The position numbers and the translations under genes were made by a program. The notes below the pieces were generated by a model, which saw nothing but the letters and a program-made list of their open reading frames with translations, ran no database searches and had not been told where the DNA came from. Positions 37,401-42,899 of a DNA stretch of 64,000 nt are shown here, piece after piece (within the stretch, counting starts at the first letter, position 1; every line of letters begins with the position of its first letter). The stretch covers positions 69,192,212-69,256,211 of the forward strand of contig CM069870.1 of the NCBI GenBank assembly GCA_036172665.1, read 5' to 3'. Source of the stretch: Prosopocoilus inquinatus. Taxonomy: Eukaryota > Arthropoda > Insecta > Coleoptera > Lucanidae.

Positions 37401-40285
37401 CCCTGCTTGGGGCTTCTTCAGCAGAAACGTAGCTCGACATTCCCACTGCAGACCAAAAACGACTTGCCCAATTTATTCGCAAATGCGATGTAAGAATGAT
37501 GAACATATAAAATAGCGACATCTTACTATCACTTTTTGACCTAACATTGCAGTAGGATAGACAAATTGAAGCGGGATTTGCTCCTAATGAGTCCCCCATG
37601 CAAGGCGGCCATGCTTGCTGTCAAAGCATAATGAAAGATTTTAGAAAAATTTTGTGCAAATCGTTTTTGATTGCAGTGAGAACCTCGAGCAGCCTCTGGA
37701 CAGCTGTTTCAGCCCTGCTTGGGGCTTCTTCAGCAGAAACGTTCAGCTTCAATTTGTCTATCCTACTGCAATGTTAGGTCAAAAAGTGATAGTAAGATGT
37801 CGCTATTTTATATGTTCATCATTCTTACATCGCATTTGCGAATAAATTGGGCAAGTCGTTTTTGGTCTGCAGTGGGAATGTCGAGCTACGTTTCTGCTGA
37901 AGAAGCCCCAAGCAGGGCTGAAACAGCTGTCCAGAGGCTGCTCGAGGTTCTCACTGCAATCAAAAACGATTTGCACAAAATTTTTCTAAAATCTTTCATT
38001 ATGCTTTGACAGCAAGCATGGCCGCCTTGCATGGGGGACTCATTAGGAGCAAATCCCGCTTCAATTTGTCTATCCTACTGCAATGTTAGGTCAAAAAGTG
38101 ATAGTAAGATGTCGCTATTTTATATGTTGATCATTTAATGATGCGAACAGATAAATTATTTAGTTTTGTTATTTTATAAGCGTCTGGTGTTAGAAAATTG
38201 AAAAGAAATTGTCATTTAAAGCAAACAAAACCAGTTTTGAGCCAAAAAAACCCGAAGGAAAAAATGATTTGTATAAATAATAGATACAGTTCTCTTTAAT
38301 CTTCAAACAATTACTTTCGTGATTTATAATTTGACGTTAGCAACCTCCCCTGACGAAGGATTAACAGCAGAAATCGGTACAGGGTTACCACACCATTTAT
38401 TTACATTGAAACATTCTCAGACTTTTGTGATTTTGATGTAGGTACCAAAACTGATAATTTAATATTTTTTATGATCACGTGGATTATGGAGAGAACTGTG
38501 GAATTACCTTTAAAAGTAATTAATTTTAATAGTTGTTTAAAAAGAATAAATTAGAATTTTTAACAGGAAACAAGAAGTTTTAGTATAGGCAACCAAATTA
38601 ACACAGTTGTACGTATGATTGCCTATGCTTAGAACATGCAAGAATTTTTTTCTGTGTTCAAAACGTGATTAACTGTTCACAATTCACTTAAAGCAATTAT
38701 ACTAATTATTCTTTTTATACGTCAAACAATTTTCCATTTTTTTAATATTATTTTAGGAAACAAATTTCCAAAGTTCTTCAATTCAATATCTCAATTCCCC
38801 GATTTTTCCTGATGCATGGGAACCCTGCTGTGGCTACAAAATCCGTCTAAAATAAATATTATGAAGTGCTATTTATGCAAATTATTATTGAATTTGATTT
38901 GGACACGTCTTAAGATCAAAAAGACAAAAATTGTAATTTTTTAACCCATCACAGTCGCATCGTCCTCATGAAATTAATTCATTTCCCATTTCACGTCAAC
39001 TATGTTTTGCTTTTGCGTTCCTTTTTTGCCATACTTACCCTGTGGTTTAGGTGATTTAAAGCGAAACTTGAAAGCAAATCAAATTTCATTTCAATAAAAG
39101 CTCAGGAAGCTTTCACGAGATTGCCCGAGTTTACGCGACTGTCCTCGTTTTTAAATGTTAAAAAAAACAATTTTCCAGTTCTTTTAAATTTGAGAAAACT
39201 TTAAAAACACAAATACAAATATTAATTTTAGTAACACGCCTGCGCCTATCCGCCTGTCCGTTTTTTTTTAAATTAGACTTTAAAAATACGAAGTTTCAGT
39301 ATAGGCAACCAACTTAACACATGCGTTTGTAGGGTTGCCCTACAATTTTTTTTTTTTAATGAAAGCGCGACTACGGATGCATTTATACTTTATCAGGGAG
39401 ACATTACTTACTTCTAATTCCTGGCCATACGTGAGAGTATTTTTTTCTTTTTAATGTAAAGGCAAAGTCTCCCCATGCGTTGAGCTCGAGGGACCCCAGC
39501 GTAACCAGCCTTAAACATTACTGGGACATGTTGAAGTGCGAGAATAAGACGTTCCTCACGGTTGTGACGAGCGCGTTTCCCTGCACCAAGGACCAGGACA
39601 TGCTGTTGAACGAGCTGAGGCATTCGGGGTTTTTCGATGTGTTTCAACTCTGCCCCGGTAGTGTGGGGGGCTCGGCCGATCAATTGGAAGCCAACTCCTT
39701 TCAGTGGGGTTGCTTTTTATGTGCGCATCCAGAGCGTGCCGTTGGATTCTTAAGAGGTAGGTGGTAAAAGGCTTGTTAGTGGCTTCCAACTTTTTTAATT
39801 CTAATTCATATTCGAACGGGCAGTTAATGAAAATAATTATTACTTTAAGGCGACGCTCAACCAGTCATAGAAGGCCAATTAAAAGAAAAGAAAGGCAGAT
39901 GGAGACTCTTCAGGCGTTGGCGTACGAGATACTTCACCTTATCGGGTGCTCACCTTTCCTGTCGTGGCTCCGTAAGCCCCTCCCTCGAGTTGCCCCCTCG
40001 AGCAACCAACTCACTTTATTATGGTTTTAGAGCGGTGGAGAGAGCATCGATATAAACCAGATCCAGTCGGTGAAAGTGTCTCGGGGCGCGAGGAACATTC
40101 CGAAGGCGTTCGAGATTTTCACCGGCAACCAGACGCTCATCCTCAAGCCGAAAGATGGGAAGAACGCAGAGGAGTGGGTGCAGTGCTTGAGCATCGTGGT
40201 GGCTCATTCGCATGCGAAGGAGCTGCCGGCCAAGAGCAATTCTTTGCCGGGGAGAGGACTCGGTGCTAGTCGTACAGCTATATAA
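8080..40285 (+). CDS. melt: melted / VEPH1-family PH-domain protein (12 exons, 5' partial)
   Basis: Joined coding exons: 8080-8328, 8622-8796, 8853-9016, 14507-14716, 14785-14954, 21106-21338, 21927-22195, 30319-30562, 30619-30992, 39462-39756, 39850-39971, 40031-40285. All boundaries are AG/GT and the phases close to one frame of 919 residues plus stop. The N-terminal 320 or so residues form a helical-repeat region (motifs [40 protein letters not shown]) typical of Melted. A Ser/Thr/Asn/Gln-rich linker follows (about 320-600), then a conserved segment and a C-terminal PH domain (about 799-897) with the closing EEWVQCLS helix. In flies Melted binds membrane phosphoinositides, tunes FOXO and TOR signalling and opposes Warts in photoreceptor fate. 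The first visible exon begins inside the protein, so about 35-40 N-terminal residues and the promoter lie upstream. Confidence 0.93.
8365..8583. mobile_element. hAT-type MITE, copy A
   Basis: Terminal inverted repeats CAGGGATAAGAAATCGGCCC and the matching end GGGCCGAATTCGTTTCCCTG enclose 219 bp. Flanks are CTAATAGAT (left) and CTAATAGT (right), close to an 8-bp duplication with one indel. A second copy of the same family lies at 34168-34382. It sits in the melt intron between exons A and B and has no coding capacity. Confidence 0.85.
8622..8796 (+). CDS. melt: melt exon B
   Basis: Acceptor CTTTATTTCAG|AATTATAG, donor ATATCAG|GTGG. It encodes [20 protein letters not shown] and on to MDSIIS, the best conserved part of the N-terminal helical region. 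It ends after the first base of a Gly codon. Confidence 0.93.
8853..9016 (+). CDS. melt: melt exon C
   Basis: Acceptor GGAATTTCAG|GGAACTAC, donor CCCATT|GTAAGT. It encodes [20 protein letters not shown] through LIAKDNPI. The preceding intron is only 56 bp, in contrast to the 5.5-kb repeat-filled intron that follows. Confidence 0.93.
9266..10730 (+). mobile_element. Decayed Tc1/mariner (IS630-like) transposon with subterminal repeats
   Basis: Ends are TACCTTTTCAATTTCAAATT and its complement, each next to a TA dinucleotide (9264-9265 and 10731-10732), the expected target. Both ends carry direct repeats of about 21 bp on the theme TTTCAAATTGGGAATAAACAA, roughly four on the left (9276-9362) and seven inverted on the right (10565-10728). 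Total length is 1,465 bp. The element lies in the melt intron after exon C, just inside a CAGTGTTGCCAAC hAT-like terminus at 9230. Confidence 0.88.
9476..10482 (+). pseudogene. Tc1/mariner-superfamily transposase, broken
   Basis: An N-terminal helix-turn-helix piece starts at 9476 ([25 protein letters not shown]) and stops at 9619. A middle piece is open in another frame at 9603-9788. The catalytic part is open from 9880 and is preceded by an in-frame TGA near 9855. It shows MDETNF (first Asp), VIDNAPCH (second Asp) and [14 protein letters not shown] (third acidic residue, an Asp), with 35 residues between the second and third. At least two frameshifts and one stop mean this copy is inactive. 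The final Asp instead of Glu places it outside classic Tc1 DD34E elements. Confidence 0.88.
10734..11865. repeat. Intronic sequence, diverged repeats only
   Basis: Nothing coding is seen. 11042-11170 is related to 1-230. Short imperfect repeats such as GAAACTATCCTAGA / GACACTATCCTAGA occur near 10890-10950, and a CT dinucleotide run occupies 11829-11860 at the border of the next array. Confidence 0.5.
11870..14010 (+). repeat. GATCGTCTTTTGTTT degenerate tandem array A
   Basis: Tens of copies of a core close to TCGATCGTCTTTTGTTTA occur, all in the same orientation. At the left a unit of about 178 bp is clear (TCGGTTTCGATCGTCTTTTG at about 11920, 12098, 12276). A higher-order duplication of about 695 bp pairs 12355-12780 with 13050-13480. 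The array fills most of the melt intron between exons C and D. Open frames inside it (13077-13346, 13578-13781) follow from the repeat. Confidence 0.85.
14507..14716 (+). CDS. melt: melt exon D
   Basis: Acceptor TTGATATTCCAG|TTACTAGAAG, donor AAGTAAG|GTACAC. It encodes [20 protein letters not shown] and on to [13 protein letters not shown], an ARM/HEAT-like helical segment. It joins in frame (phase 0) to exons C and E. Confidence 0.93.
14785..14954 (+). CDS. melt: melt exon E
   Basis: Acceptor TTTGTGCAG|GCACGCG, donor CCGACAAG|GTAAGAAG. It encodes [20 protein letters not shown] through [10 protein letters not shown] and closes the helical N-terminal region. It ends with AG of a split Ser codon completed 6.1 kb downstream. 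Confidence 0.92.
15250..15770 (+). repeat. Array B: about 96-bp units with GTCGATCTTCTTTTG
   Basis: Six units start near 15255, 15343, 15443, 15535, 15631 and 15735, each with GTCGAT(C/T)NTCTTTTGTTTTTGAAT followed by CGTCTTCGTACCTCC-like text. The core is a close relative of array A. Apparent ORFs (15125-15469 +, 15243-15434 -) are repeat products. Confidence 0.8.
16312..16450. mobile_element. Palindromic MITE, about 139 bp
   Basis: Arms beginning TGGGCGCGTTCAG and ending CTGAACGCGCCCA pair almost throughout, with inner blocks such as GCTCAGCGGCTGAGTTGCTTA matching TAAGCAACTCAGCCGCTGAG. The loop is only a few bases around TTAATGTG. There is no coding capacity. It is nested in the hAT-like element at 15135-17600. 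Confidence 0.85.
16451..17580. other. Non-coding intronic sequence
   Basis: The interior of the 15135-17600 element. A local inverted pair (GATCTTTGCTGAATA.. near 16850 with TCGGCAAAGATCAA near 16890) is seen. A minus-strand ORF at 16738-17121 shows no recognisable family and is not called. Confidence 0.4.
17632..18060. mobile_element. hAT-like terminus plus hairpin repeat
   Basis: 17632 onward (CGGCGTTGCCAATCAACTCG, then AAAATTCCTTTTTCG) matches the reverse complement of about 5633-5678, which ends in the same CAGTGTTGCC motif, so both are ends of one family. Inside, 17704-17833 forms an inverted repeat: ATGTCCGATTTCTTCATCTC with GTACAAAAATCGGGCAT, and CTGATAAATTTATCTG with CAGTTAAATTTATCAG. 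Confidence 0.5.
18565..18574 (+). repeat. Isolated hAT-like left terminus
   Basis: CAGTGTTGCC followed by AAACTCATC. No matching right end with the flanking 8-mer ATCATAAA was found downstream. It lies shortly before array C. Confidence 0.4.
18799..18997. repeat. Short tandem pair plus inverted copy
   Basis: TTGTCGTTGACGCCCCTTT..AATAGCGACATCTAGTGT..GAGTAGGAGA occurs twice in tandem (18799-18868 and 18869-18935). A third, inverted copy (TACTCCGTGTCACGTGCTCA..TGTCGCTATTACA) follows at about 18952-18995. Confidence 0.8.
19000..19720 (+). repeat. Array C: GATCGTCGTTTGTTTTT degenerate repeat
   Basis: Repeated CGATCGTCGTTTG / CGATCGTCATCAG / GCGATAGTGATTTG phrases separated by T-rich spacers on the + strand, related to arrays A and D. 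A fragment of the ribozyme-repeat end (GATAAAACAGCGACATCTGA..CTTTTTGACCTGA, 19433-19472) is embedded on the minus strand. Confidence 0.7.
19950..21050. repeat. Four-unit tandem repeat of about 310-340 bp
   Basis: GCGCCATCTGTTGAC-type phrases recur near 19985, 20270, 20583 and 20920, and CGCCACCTG(G/T)TT..CACTTTAAA near 20113, 20417 and 20758. Two units share GCGATTTTGTTTCYGYGCTT (20620, 20947). It lies directly upstream of melt exon F. Confidence 0.75.
21106..21338 (+). CDS. melt: melt exon F
   Basis: Acceptor GATTTCTTTGCAG|CACGAACC, donor ATAGCAG|GTGG. It encodes a low-complexity Ser/Thr/Asn/Gln linker ([20 protein letters not shown], later [20 protein letters not shown]). The assignment rests on matching phases with exons E and G and on open frame; the sequence itself is poorly conserved. 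Confidence 0.85.
21463..21830. mobile_element. 27-bp minisatellite inside an inverted-repeat element
   Basis: About eight tandem copies of a 27-bp unit (GGAATTCAAAGTATAGATTT plus TTGAAAG) lie between perfect 20-bp inverted arms GATTAAAACAGATTTGCTCA (21483-21502) and the complement at 21785-21804. The outer flanks also pair roughly (TTCCTTT). Because 27 is a multiple of three, frames stay open on both strands; these are not genes. It sits about 100 bp before melt exon G. Confidence 0.85.
21927..22195 (+). CDS. melt: melt exon G
   Basis: Acceptor TATATTATACAG|GTGGTTC, donor AATCAT|GTAAGT. It encodes [20 protein letters not shown] and later [20 protein letters not shown], part of the linker. 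It is phase 1 in and phase 0 out, followed by the 8.1-kb intron that holds the nested elements. Confidence 0.9.
23272..25929 (+). pseudogene. LINE reverse transcriptase, interrupted by element H3
   Basis: Open at 23272-24560 and resumed at 25653-25929 if H3 and one TA are removed. RT landmarks in order: [46 protein letters not shown] (normally ..AFDxVxH, so a conserved Asp is Tyr), [28 protein letters not shown] (catalytic YADD) and FLGLQLSD. The rejoined C-terminus reads [20 protein letters not shown], typical of this LINE family. Confidence 0.88.
24561..25650. mobile_element. Near-perfect long hairpin element H3
   Basis: Ends CCGGGTGTCC / GGACACCCGG with TA on each side (24559-24560, 25651-25652). 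Arms of about 510 bp (to about 25070 and from about 25142) pair with few mismatches around a loop of about 70 bp. There is no coding frame. The target is the LINE 1 open frame, which is restored exactly if the element and one TA are removed; this fixes the target duplication at 2 bp. Confidence 0.9.
26818..26859 (-). ncRNA. Hammerhead ribozyme motif, left flank of the Penelope-like element
   Basis: The minus strand has helix I CACTC/GAGTG, core CTGACGA, one extra A, helix II GCTATA/TATAGC, GAAA, then helix III ACGT with no loop and U17 at the cleavage site. It is the inverted copy of the motif at 28571-28612. Confidence 0.8.
26996..28381 (+). CDS. Penelope-like RT with GIY-YIG endonuclease domain (5' truncated)
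   Basis: The frame is open from 26996 without a start codon, through about 461 residues to TAG at 28379-28381. RT signatures are [38 protein letters not shown] and [10 protein letters not shown] (YVDD). The C-terminal part has [20 protein letters not shown] followed by LKKRLDQHK, a GIY-YIG nuclease signature, with a Cys pair (CSNC) before it as in Penelope-like elements. The frame is intact apart from the missing N-terminus. The first in-frame ATG (27353) lies inside the RT domain and is not a credible start. Confidence 0.93.
   Translation, partial: PIVSTIGSSPYFLSKFISKIITQVTSKSEYFIKNSFELVEKLKQITVPNNCIIISLDVISLFTNIPKDLALKSINDRWLEIKDFTDISKGNFLEIVDLCFETSYFAFNDKFYKQIFGTAMGSPLSPALAEIVMQELEKSVITSLSFDLTLYFRYVDDILLILPSDKVDFVLNKFNSFHNRLQFTVEKENNNSLSFLDVNIIRQNDKLITNWFHKPTWSGRYINFHSYTPKNYKIATIISLTDRAILLSDKVFIYDNLNLIKKTLIQNSYPINLIESVIKNRIKYLQNSNVSKNIRQTSNHKYISLPYIEQLHNTFKHIFKKHNLILASKSVNNLNLIFSNLKTKIPKLKQPNVVYEIKCSNCNSVYIGETSQNLKKRLDQHKYHIQKNNQNHSMLVEHSLVNNHNFDFDNTDILYSESNIFKRRFIEMCKIKMSGNSINKRTDFENLNDIFCSFLDSLNKI
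28571..28612 (+). ncRNA. Hammerhead ribozyme motif, right flank of the Penelope-like element
   Basis: CACTC (28571-28575), CTGACGA (28576-28582), extra A (28583), GCTATA-AATC-TATAGC helix II (28584-28599), GAAA (28600-28603), CGT completing a 2-bp loop-less helix III, U17 (28607), then GAGTG (28608-28612). Every invariant core base is present. The tiny helix III matches the minimal hammerheads reported in Penelope-like elements, which are thought to cleave as dimers. Confidence 0.85.
28664..30051 (-). mobile_element. 5'-truncated non-LTR retrotransposon (LINE 2)
   Basis: On the minus strand, RT C-terminal half and 3' region ending in a (TTA)n tail at 28664-28682. The same tract continues at 26713-26735, across the inserted Penelope-like element. 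It sits in H1 in opposite orientation to LINE 1. The 3' non-coding part contains CCTAA-like runs (28796-28845). Confidence 0.82.
29011..30060 (-). pseudogene. LINE 2 reverse transcriptase fragment
   Basis: 349 residues. The first few codons (about 30052-30060) come from the H1 arm, so the ATG is accidental. Landmarks are [53 protein letters not shown] (YADD) and [15 protein letters not shown], then the usual Leu-rich C-terminal region ([10 protein letters not shown]). The fingers part of the RT and the endonuclease are missing. The remaining frame has no stop, suggesting a fairly young copy. Confidence 0.88.
30319..30562 (+). CDS. melt: melt exon H
   Basis: Acceptor TTTTTTTTATAG|ATCACAATAAAC, donor GGGCAGTG|GTAAGC. 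It encodes [20 protein letters not shown] and a Ser/Thr/Asn-rich stretch. It ends after one base of a Gly codon. Confidence 0.9.
30619..30992 (+). CDS. melt: melt exon I
   Basis: Acceptor GTATATTCAG|GACATGTG, donor GCTTTGCAG|GTAAGG. After a short linker it enters the conserved C-terminal half: [60 protein letters not shown]. It is followed by the 8.5-kb intron with stem-loop repeats. Confidence 0.95.
31338..31975. mobile_element. Palindromic TA element H4
   Basis: Ends CAGGCTGTTTCAAATTCGAC / ATTTGAAACAGCCTG with TA on each side (31336-31337, 31976-31977). Arms of about 150 bp pair (GGGGATCTCGCTTATTTGAA with TTCAAATAAGCGAGATCCCC); the centre, about 31490-31820, is A/T-rich and unpaired. No coding frame. 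A related end, TTTGAAACAGCCGGTA, lies at 62443. Confidence 0.88.
32997..33752. mobile_element. Inverted-repeat element with a likely 10-bp duplication
   Basis: Left end TAATGTTGGGCAATGCGTAT.. and right end ..AAGTATCGCCCAACAC pair (GTTGGGC / GCCCAAC and the GTATCGATAC-rich text inside). CAGTTTAAAC flanks both sides (32987-32996, 33753-33762). The 756-bp interior has no coding frame. Confidence 0.7.
34168..34382. mobile_element. hAT-type MITE, copy B
   Basis: Same family as 8365-8583. Ends CAGGGGTAAGAAATCGGCCC / GGGCCGAATTCTTTTCCCTG, 215 bp, flanked by TTCATAAT (34160-34167) and TTCATAAC (34383-34390), an 8-bp duplication with one change. Confidence 0.9.
34490..35000. repeat. Tandem repeat of about 124 bp with CCATCTTGG palindromes
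   Basis: About 2.5 units start near 34665, 34790 and 34913, each opening with CCATCTTGGAATCCAAGATGG-type palindrome text and containing GTCGATGTAAA and GGTGTCGCATTAAACG. The region is GC-richer than its surroundings. It ends near AATGGAACACCCCGTGTAT (34990), a terminus type seen on the TA-flanked hairpin elements. Confidence 0.8.
36815..37182 (+). repeat. Segmental duplicate 1, includes a decoy 3' splice site
   Basis: 368 bp nearly identical to 39087-39464. Shared text runs from CATTTCAATAAAAGCTCAGG to CCTGGCCATACGTGAGAG, the T-tract and TGTAAAGGCA. In copy 2 this last phrase is the acceptor of melt exon J; here it is followed by TAACATAAGG and no exon. Confidence 0.9.
37380..37428 (-). ncRNA. 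Hammerhead ribozyme motif (family 2, copy 1)
   Basis: The minus strand reads helix I GTTTCTG, core CTGAAGA, helix II AGCCC-CAAGCA-GGGCT, GAAA, CAGCTGT giving a self-complementary loop-less helix III ACAGCTGT, C17, then CAGAGGC closing helix I with two G-U pairs. All core positions are canonical. Confidence 0.8.
37692..37740 (-). ncRNA. Hammerhead ribozyme motif (family 2, copy 2)
   Basis: Same sequence and strand as the copy at 37380-37428. It belongs to the second minus-oriented module, which jumps to CAGCTTCAATTTGTC right after the ribozyme. Confidence 0.8.
37890..37938 (+). ncRNA. Hammerhead ribozyme motif (family 2, copy 3)
   Basis: Plus-strand copy: GTTTCTG, CTGAAGA, AGCCC-CAAGCA-GGGCT, GAAA, CAGCTGT, C17, CAGAGGC. 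Together with the minus copies it makes the element a large inverted repeat. Confidence 0.8.
38142..39086. other. Non-coding intron sequence
   Basis: Unique-looking AT-rich sequence with one stem-loop unit at about 38576-38630. CCTGACGAAGG at 38350 resembles the 5' half of a hammerhead core but lacks a GAAAC half and is not called. No coding exon. Confidence 0.5.
39087..39464 (+). repeat. Segmental duplicate 2, carries the true melt acceptor
   Basis: 378-bp partner of 36815-37182, about 2.27 kb downstream. It ends at TGTAAAG|GCA, exactly the 3' splice site used by melt exon J. Confidence 0.9.
39462..39756 (+). CDS. melt: melt exon J
   Basis: Acceptor T-tract..AATGTAAAG|GCAAAG; an alternative AG six bases later (start 39468) keeps the same frame. 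Donor TTAAGAG|GTAGGT. It encodes [37 protein letters not shown] and [12 protein letters not shown], the conserved segment before the PH domain. Confidence 0.93.
39850..39971 (+). CDS. melt: melt exon K (PH domain, first half)
   Basis: Acceptor TTACTTTAAG|GCGACG, donor GGCTCC|GTAAGC. It encodes [20 protein letters not shown] followed by [16 protein letters not shown]. The basic run in the first strand-loop region of the PH fold is where phosphoinositides bind. Confidence 0.95.
40031..40285 (+). CDS. melt: melt exon L (PH domain, second half, stop)
   Basis: Acceptor ATGGTTTTAG|AGCGGTGG, stop TAA at 40283-40285. It encodes [39 protein letters not shown] and [17 protein letters not shown], i.e. 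the last strands and C-terminal helix with the invariant Trp, then a short tail ending LGASRTAI. Confidence 0.95.
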   Translation, partial: SGGESIDINQIQSVKVSRGARNIPKAFEIFTGNQTLILKPKDGKNAEEWVQCLSIVVAHSHAKELPAKSNSLPGRGLGASRTAI

Positions 40286-41000
40286 TCAAACTTGATCGTG
40301 CCTGAAAAGATGTTGCCATATAATCCTAGAGATGAGATTCAGACGTTTTTATTGCAGTTTTTTTTTTTTTTTCTTCGTTAGGCCAGAGAACTCACGCATC
40401 AAAATAACCTAGTTTCTTCTCTACACGAAAATGCTATTATTCAACATGAACAGGGGATGAGTGAAAGAAATTTTTTATAATTAATCCTCGAAAAACATTA
40501 ATTCGGATTAAGGGAGGGCGTAAATAATGAACTTACATGTCCTTCATGTAATTAAAATTTAAACTTGGAGCTTCCATATTGCAAATTCGTTTGCAGTCAG
40601 TAGGAGGAGACTTAATTAAAAAAATAAAATAAAAAATACTAACACTTATTATTAAAGTGCCAGTCTATAATTAATAAGTTTCTAAAGTCTGTTTAAAAAG
40701 AAAAAAACTGCATTAAGAAATGTTTTCGTCAATCAACCTCTTCCCCCCTTCTCCCCCGAATTGACTTGAACGTTCTTCCAGCCATCGAGCAACATTACGT
40801 TCGTTCTTTTCTTCTTTTTTTTTTGTAAATTTACACGTTCATCGCCACGTATGTACTTATATTTTGTATTATATTTTTGAGATGCATATTTAATTAATTT
40901 TAGACGTCTACTTTTATTCGATGATACATTCCGATATTATCCAGTACACATATATTTTATTATTCTTGTTAAAATAAATATTTTTTATGTAAGTCGTTCG
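40286..41000 (+). terminator. melt: melt 3' UTR with polyadenylation signal
   Basis: The sequence downstream of the stop is AT-rich and otherwise repeat-poor. AATAAA at 40973-40978 is the first good poly(A) signal, followed by GT-rich TATGTAAGTCGTTCGCTTGC. Stem-loop repeats resume after 41.29 kb, which fits a gene end here. Confidence 0.6.
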
Positions 41001-42899
41001 CTTGCTTGCTTGATTCTTCCCCCCTTCTTCTTTCAGTTTATTACAATCGCTTATTGTTTCAAAGCGTTCATTTCATGAAAATGCATTTTGCTGTTAGGAT
41101 TAAATTATTTTGCATTTCAGAAAAGCTTGCCTGCATTCAACTATGCCTAATAACGCCCTTTTTCTTCTGTAAAAAAAACTTACATCTTGCGGTTCTATTA
41201 TATTAAATTATTTGTTAACGAAGAAACTTTTTGAATTACATTAAAAAATTCTAAACAGGTAAGTTTGTCCACAAATAAAATCTATATCTTTTAACGAAAT
41301 GCCTTGGTATAGGTAAACCAACGACTCGGCGGTACGCGAGGTTGCCTAAACCACAGGCGGTAGAAATTATTTTTCTGTCGAGAAACTTGTAAACTTTCCC
41401 AATTAATTGCGATCATGCAACTTTCCTAGTTTTTTCTTAATATTTCAATAATTTTCCAATTCTTCGTGATTTCAGAAAACGAGTAACAGACTACAAAAAT
41501 TACTAATTTATTTATTTTTTTAATTTGCACTTTTATTAACGGAGAAAATGGTGGAATTTCTTTTAAAAACTATAAACAATTAATTTGTTGATGTCGTGCT
41601 TATTTGTCTAAAAATAAAAAAAATACACCCGTTTTAAATGAAAGCTTTAGTACGGCCAAACCAACGACTCCGTAGCTCATTTGGTTGCCTGCACTAAAGG
41701 CGGTGGAAAACCTTTCTGTCCAGAAACTCATTAATTTGTATAACTGACTGGGATTGTGCCGCTTTCCTAATTTTCAATTGATTAAACAATTTTCAAATTC
41801 TCTTTGATTACAGAAAAAACCCAACAGACATGCAAAGAATACTAATGTATTTATTTTTTGAGTTTCATCTTTATTAAACAAGAAAATTAAAATTGGAATT
41901 TACTTTAAAAATCAATCAAAATTAATTTTAAAAATAATCAATTAGAATTTTCAGAAAAACAAGAAGCCTTACTTATAGGCAACCCAAAGACAAAGTCGTT
42001 TGAGTGGTTGCCTGTACTAAAGGATCCAAGAACGTCTTTCAAAATTAAAAATGTGTTAAAGTTTTTCAAGGATCACTGAAATTATGCAATTCTCATAAGT
42101 TTCATACTTTAATTTTCCATTTTTCTTTTTTTTAATTTTGGGAAACAACTTTGAACTTTTAGTACTTATACAGATGTACAGTCATGATCATCCTAATCGA
42201 GACCACTGTAAGCTAACTGTACCCTTATTGACGCTGGTAATAAGGGTTACAGAAGTGTCAATCGGTCACGATTGGTTTGATCGCGACTGTACAAAAATTA
42301 TTCATTTAAGTGAATTTGTTTCGACAGGAAATGTTTTATGTTTTCTGTAAAAAAATGTATTTTCAGTTTTCTACGGAGAAAATCGATGAATTTTCTTTAA
42401 AAAATTATAAACAATTAATTTTAATAACATGCCAGTGTGCCAAAAATAAATAAATTAGTTTTTCTTTTAATTCGTTAAAAGAAAATCCAATCCAGCCTTA
42501 GAGTATAGGCAAACCAATGATTCGGCAGTTCGTAAAGTTGCCTACACTAAAGGCGGTGGAAGTATTAATTTTTTTCCAAAGATTTCAGAAAAAAGTGCGA
42601 CCTGCGATGACGACTAATTTAATTTTCACTTTTAATAATGGAGAAAATTGATGACTTTTCTTTAAAAATTATAAACAATTTTATTAATTTTAATAACGTA
42701 TCAATTTGTATAAAAGTAAATAAATAAGATCTTTTAACAAAAAGCCTTAATATAGGCAAACTAATGACTCGTCAGTTACGGTCGCCTACAATAAAGGCGG
42801 AAGAAATAATTTTTTTGTCAAAAAACGTATAATCTTCCACATCTAATTTTATTAATTTCCAAATGTTCAAACATTTTTTTGAAAATTTTCCGATGGTCA

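Larger units (their letters stand above)
37334..38128. mobile_element. Gene-less retroelement with three hammerhead ribozymes
   Basis: 795 bp flanked by a perfect 13-bp duplication GATCATTTAATGA (37321-37333 and 38129-38141). It is made of copies of one module (AATCGTTTTTGATTGCAGTG, CCTCGAGCAGCC, ribozyme, TAGCTCGACATTCCCACTGC, AGCGACATCTTACTATCAC) in both orientations: two minus-oriented ribozyme modules, then one plus. It has no ORF of its own. It sits between the duplicated segments in the 8.5-kb melt intron. Confidence 0.88.
32671..42803. repeat. Dispersed stem-loop repeat family, at least 15 copies
   Basis: Imperfect palindromes of about 50-70 bp of the form CCTTAGTATAGGCAAACCA - loop - TGGTTGCCTACACTAAAGG lie at about 32671, 34069, 35327, 35562, 36077, 36163, 36492 (inverted), 37013, 38576, 39293, 41300, 41641, 41965, 42494 and 42742. 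Each is embedded in a longer shared unit (AATTTGCACTTTTATTAATG, AAACTATAAACAATTAATTT, then the hairpin, then AACAATTTTCCA). Three loop types are seen: GACTCGGCAGTACG, GACAAGGTCGTTTGAG and ACACATGCGTTTGTAG. They occur in the large melt intron and downstream of the gene. Confidence 0.85.

Noticed and set aside
38349..38390. CCTGACGAAGG..AGAAATCGG as another hammerhead
   Set aside because: The 3' half lacks GAAAC after a closing helix II; only the first half of the core is present.
32671..42803. CRISPR-like array because of regularly recurring palindromic repeats
   Set aside because: Eukaryotic context, spacing of hundreds of bases, imperfect repeats and shared spacer sequence.
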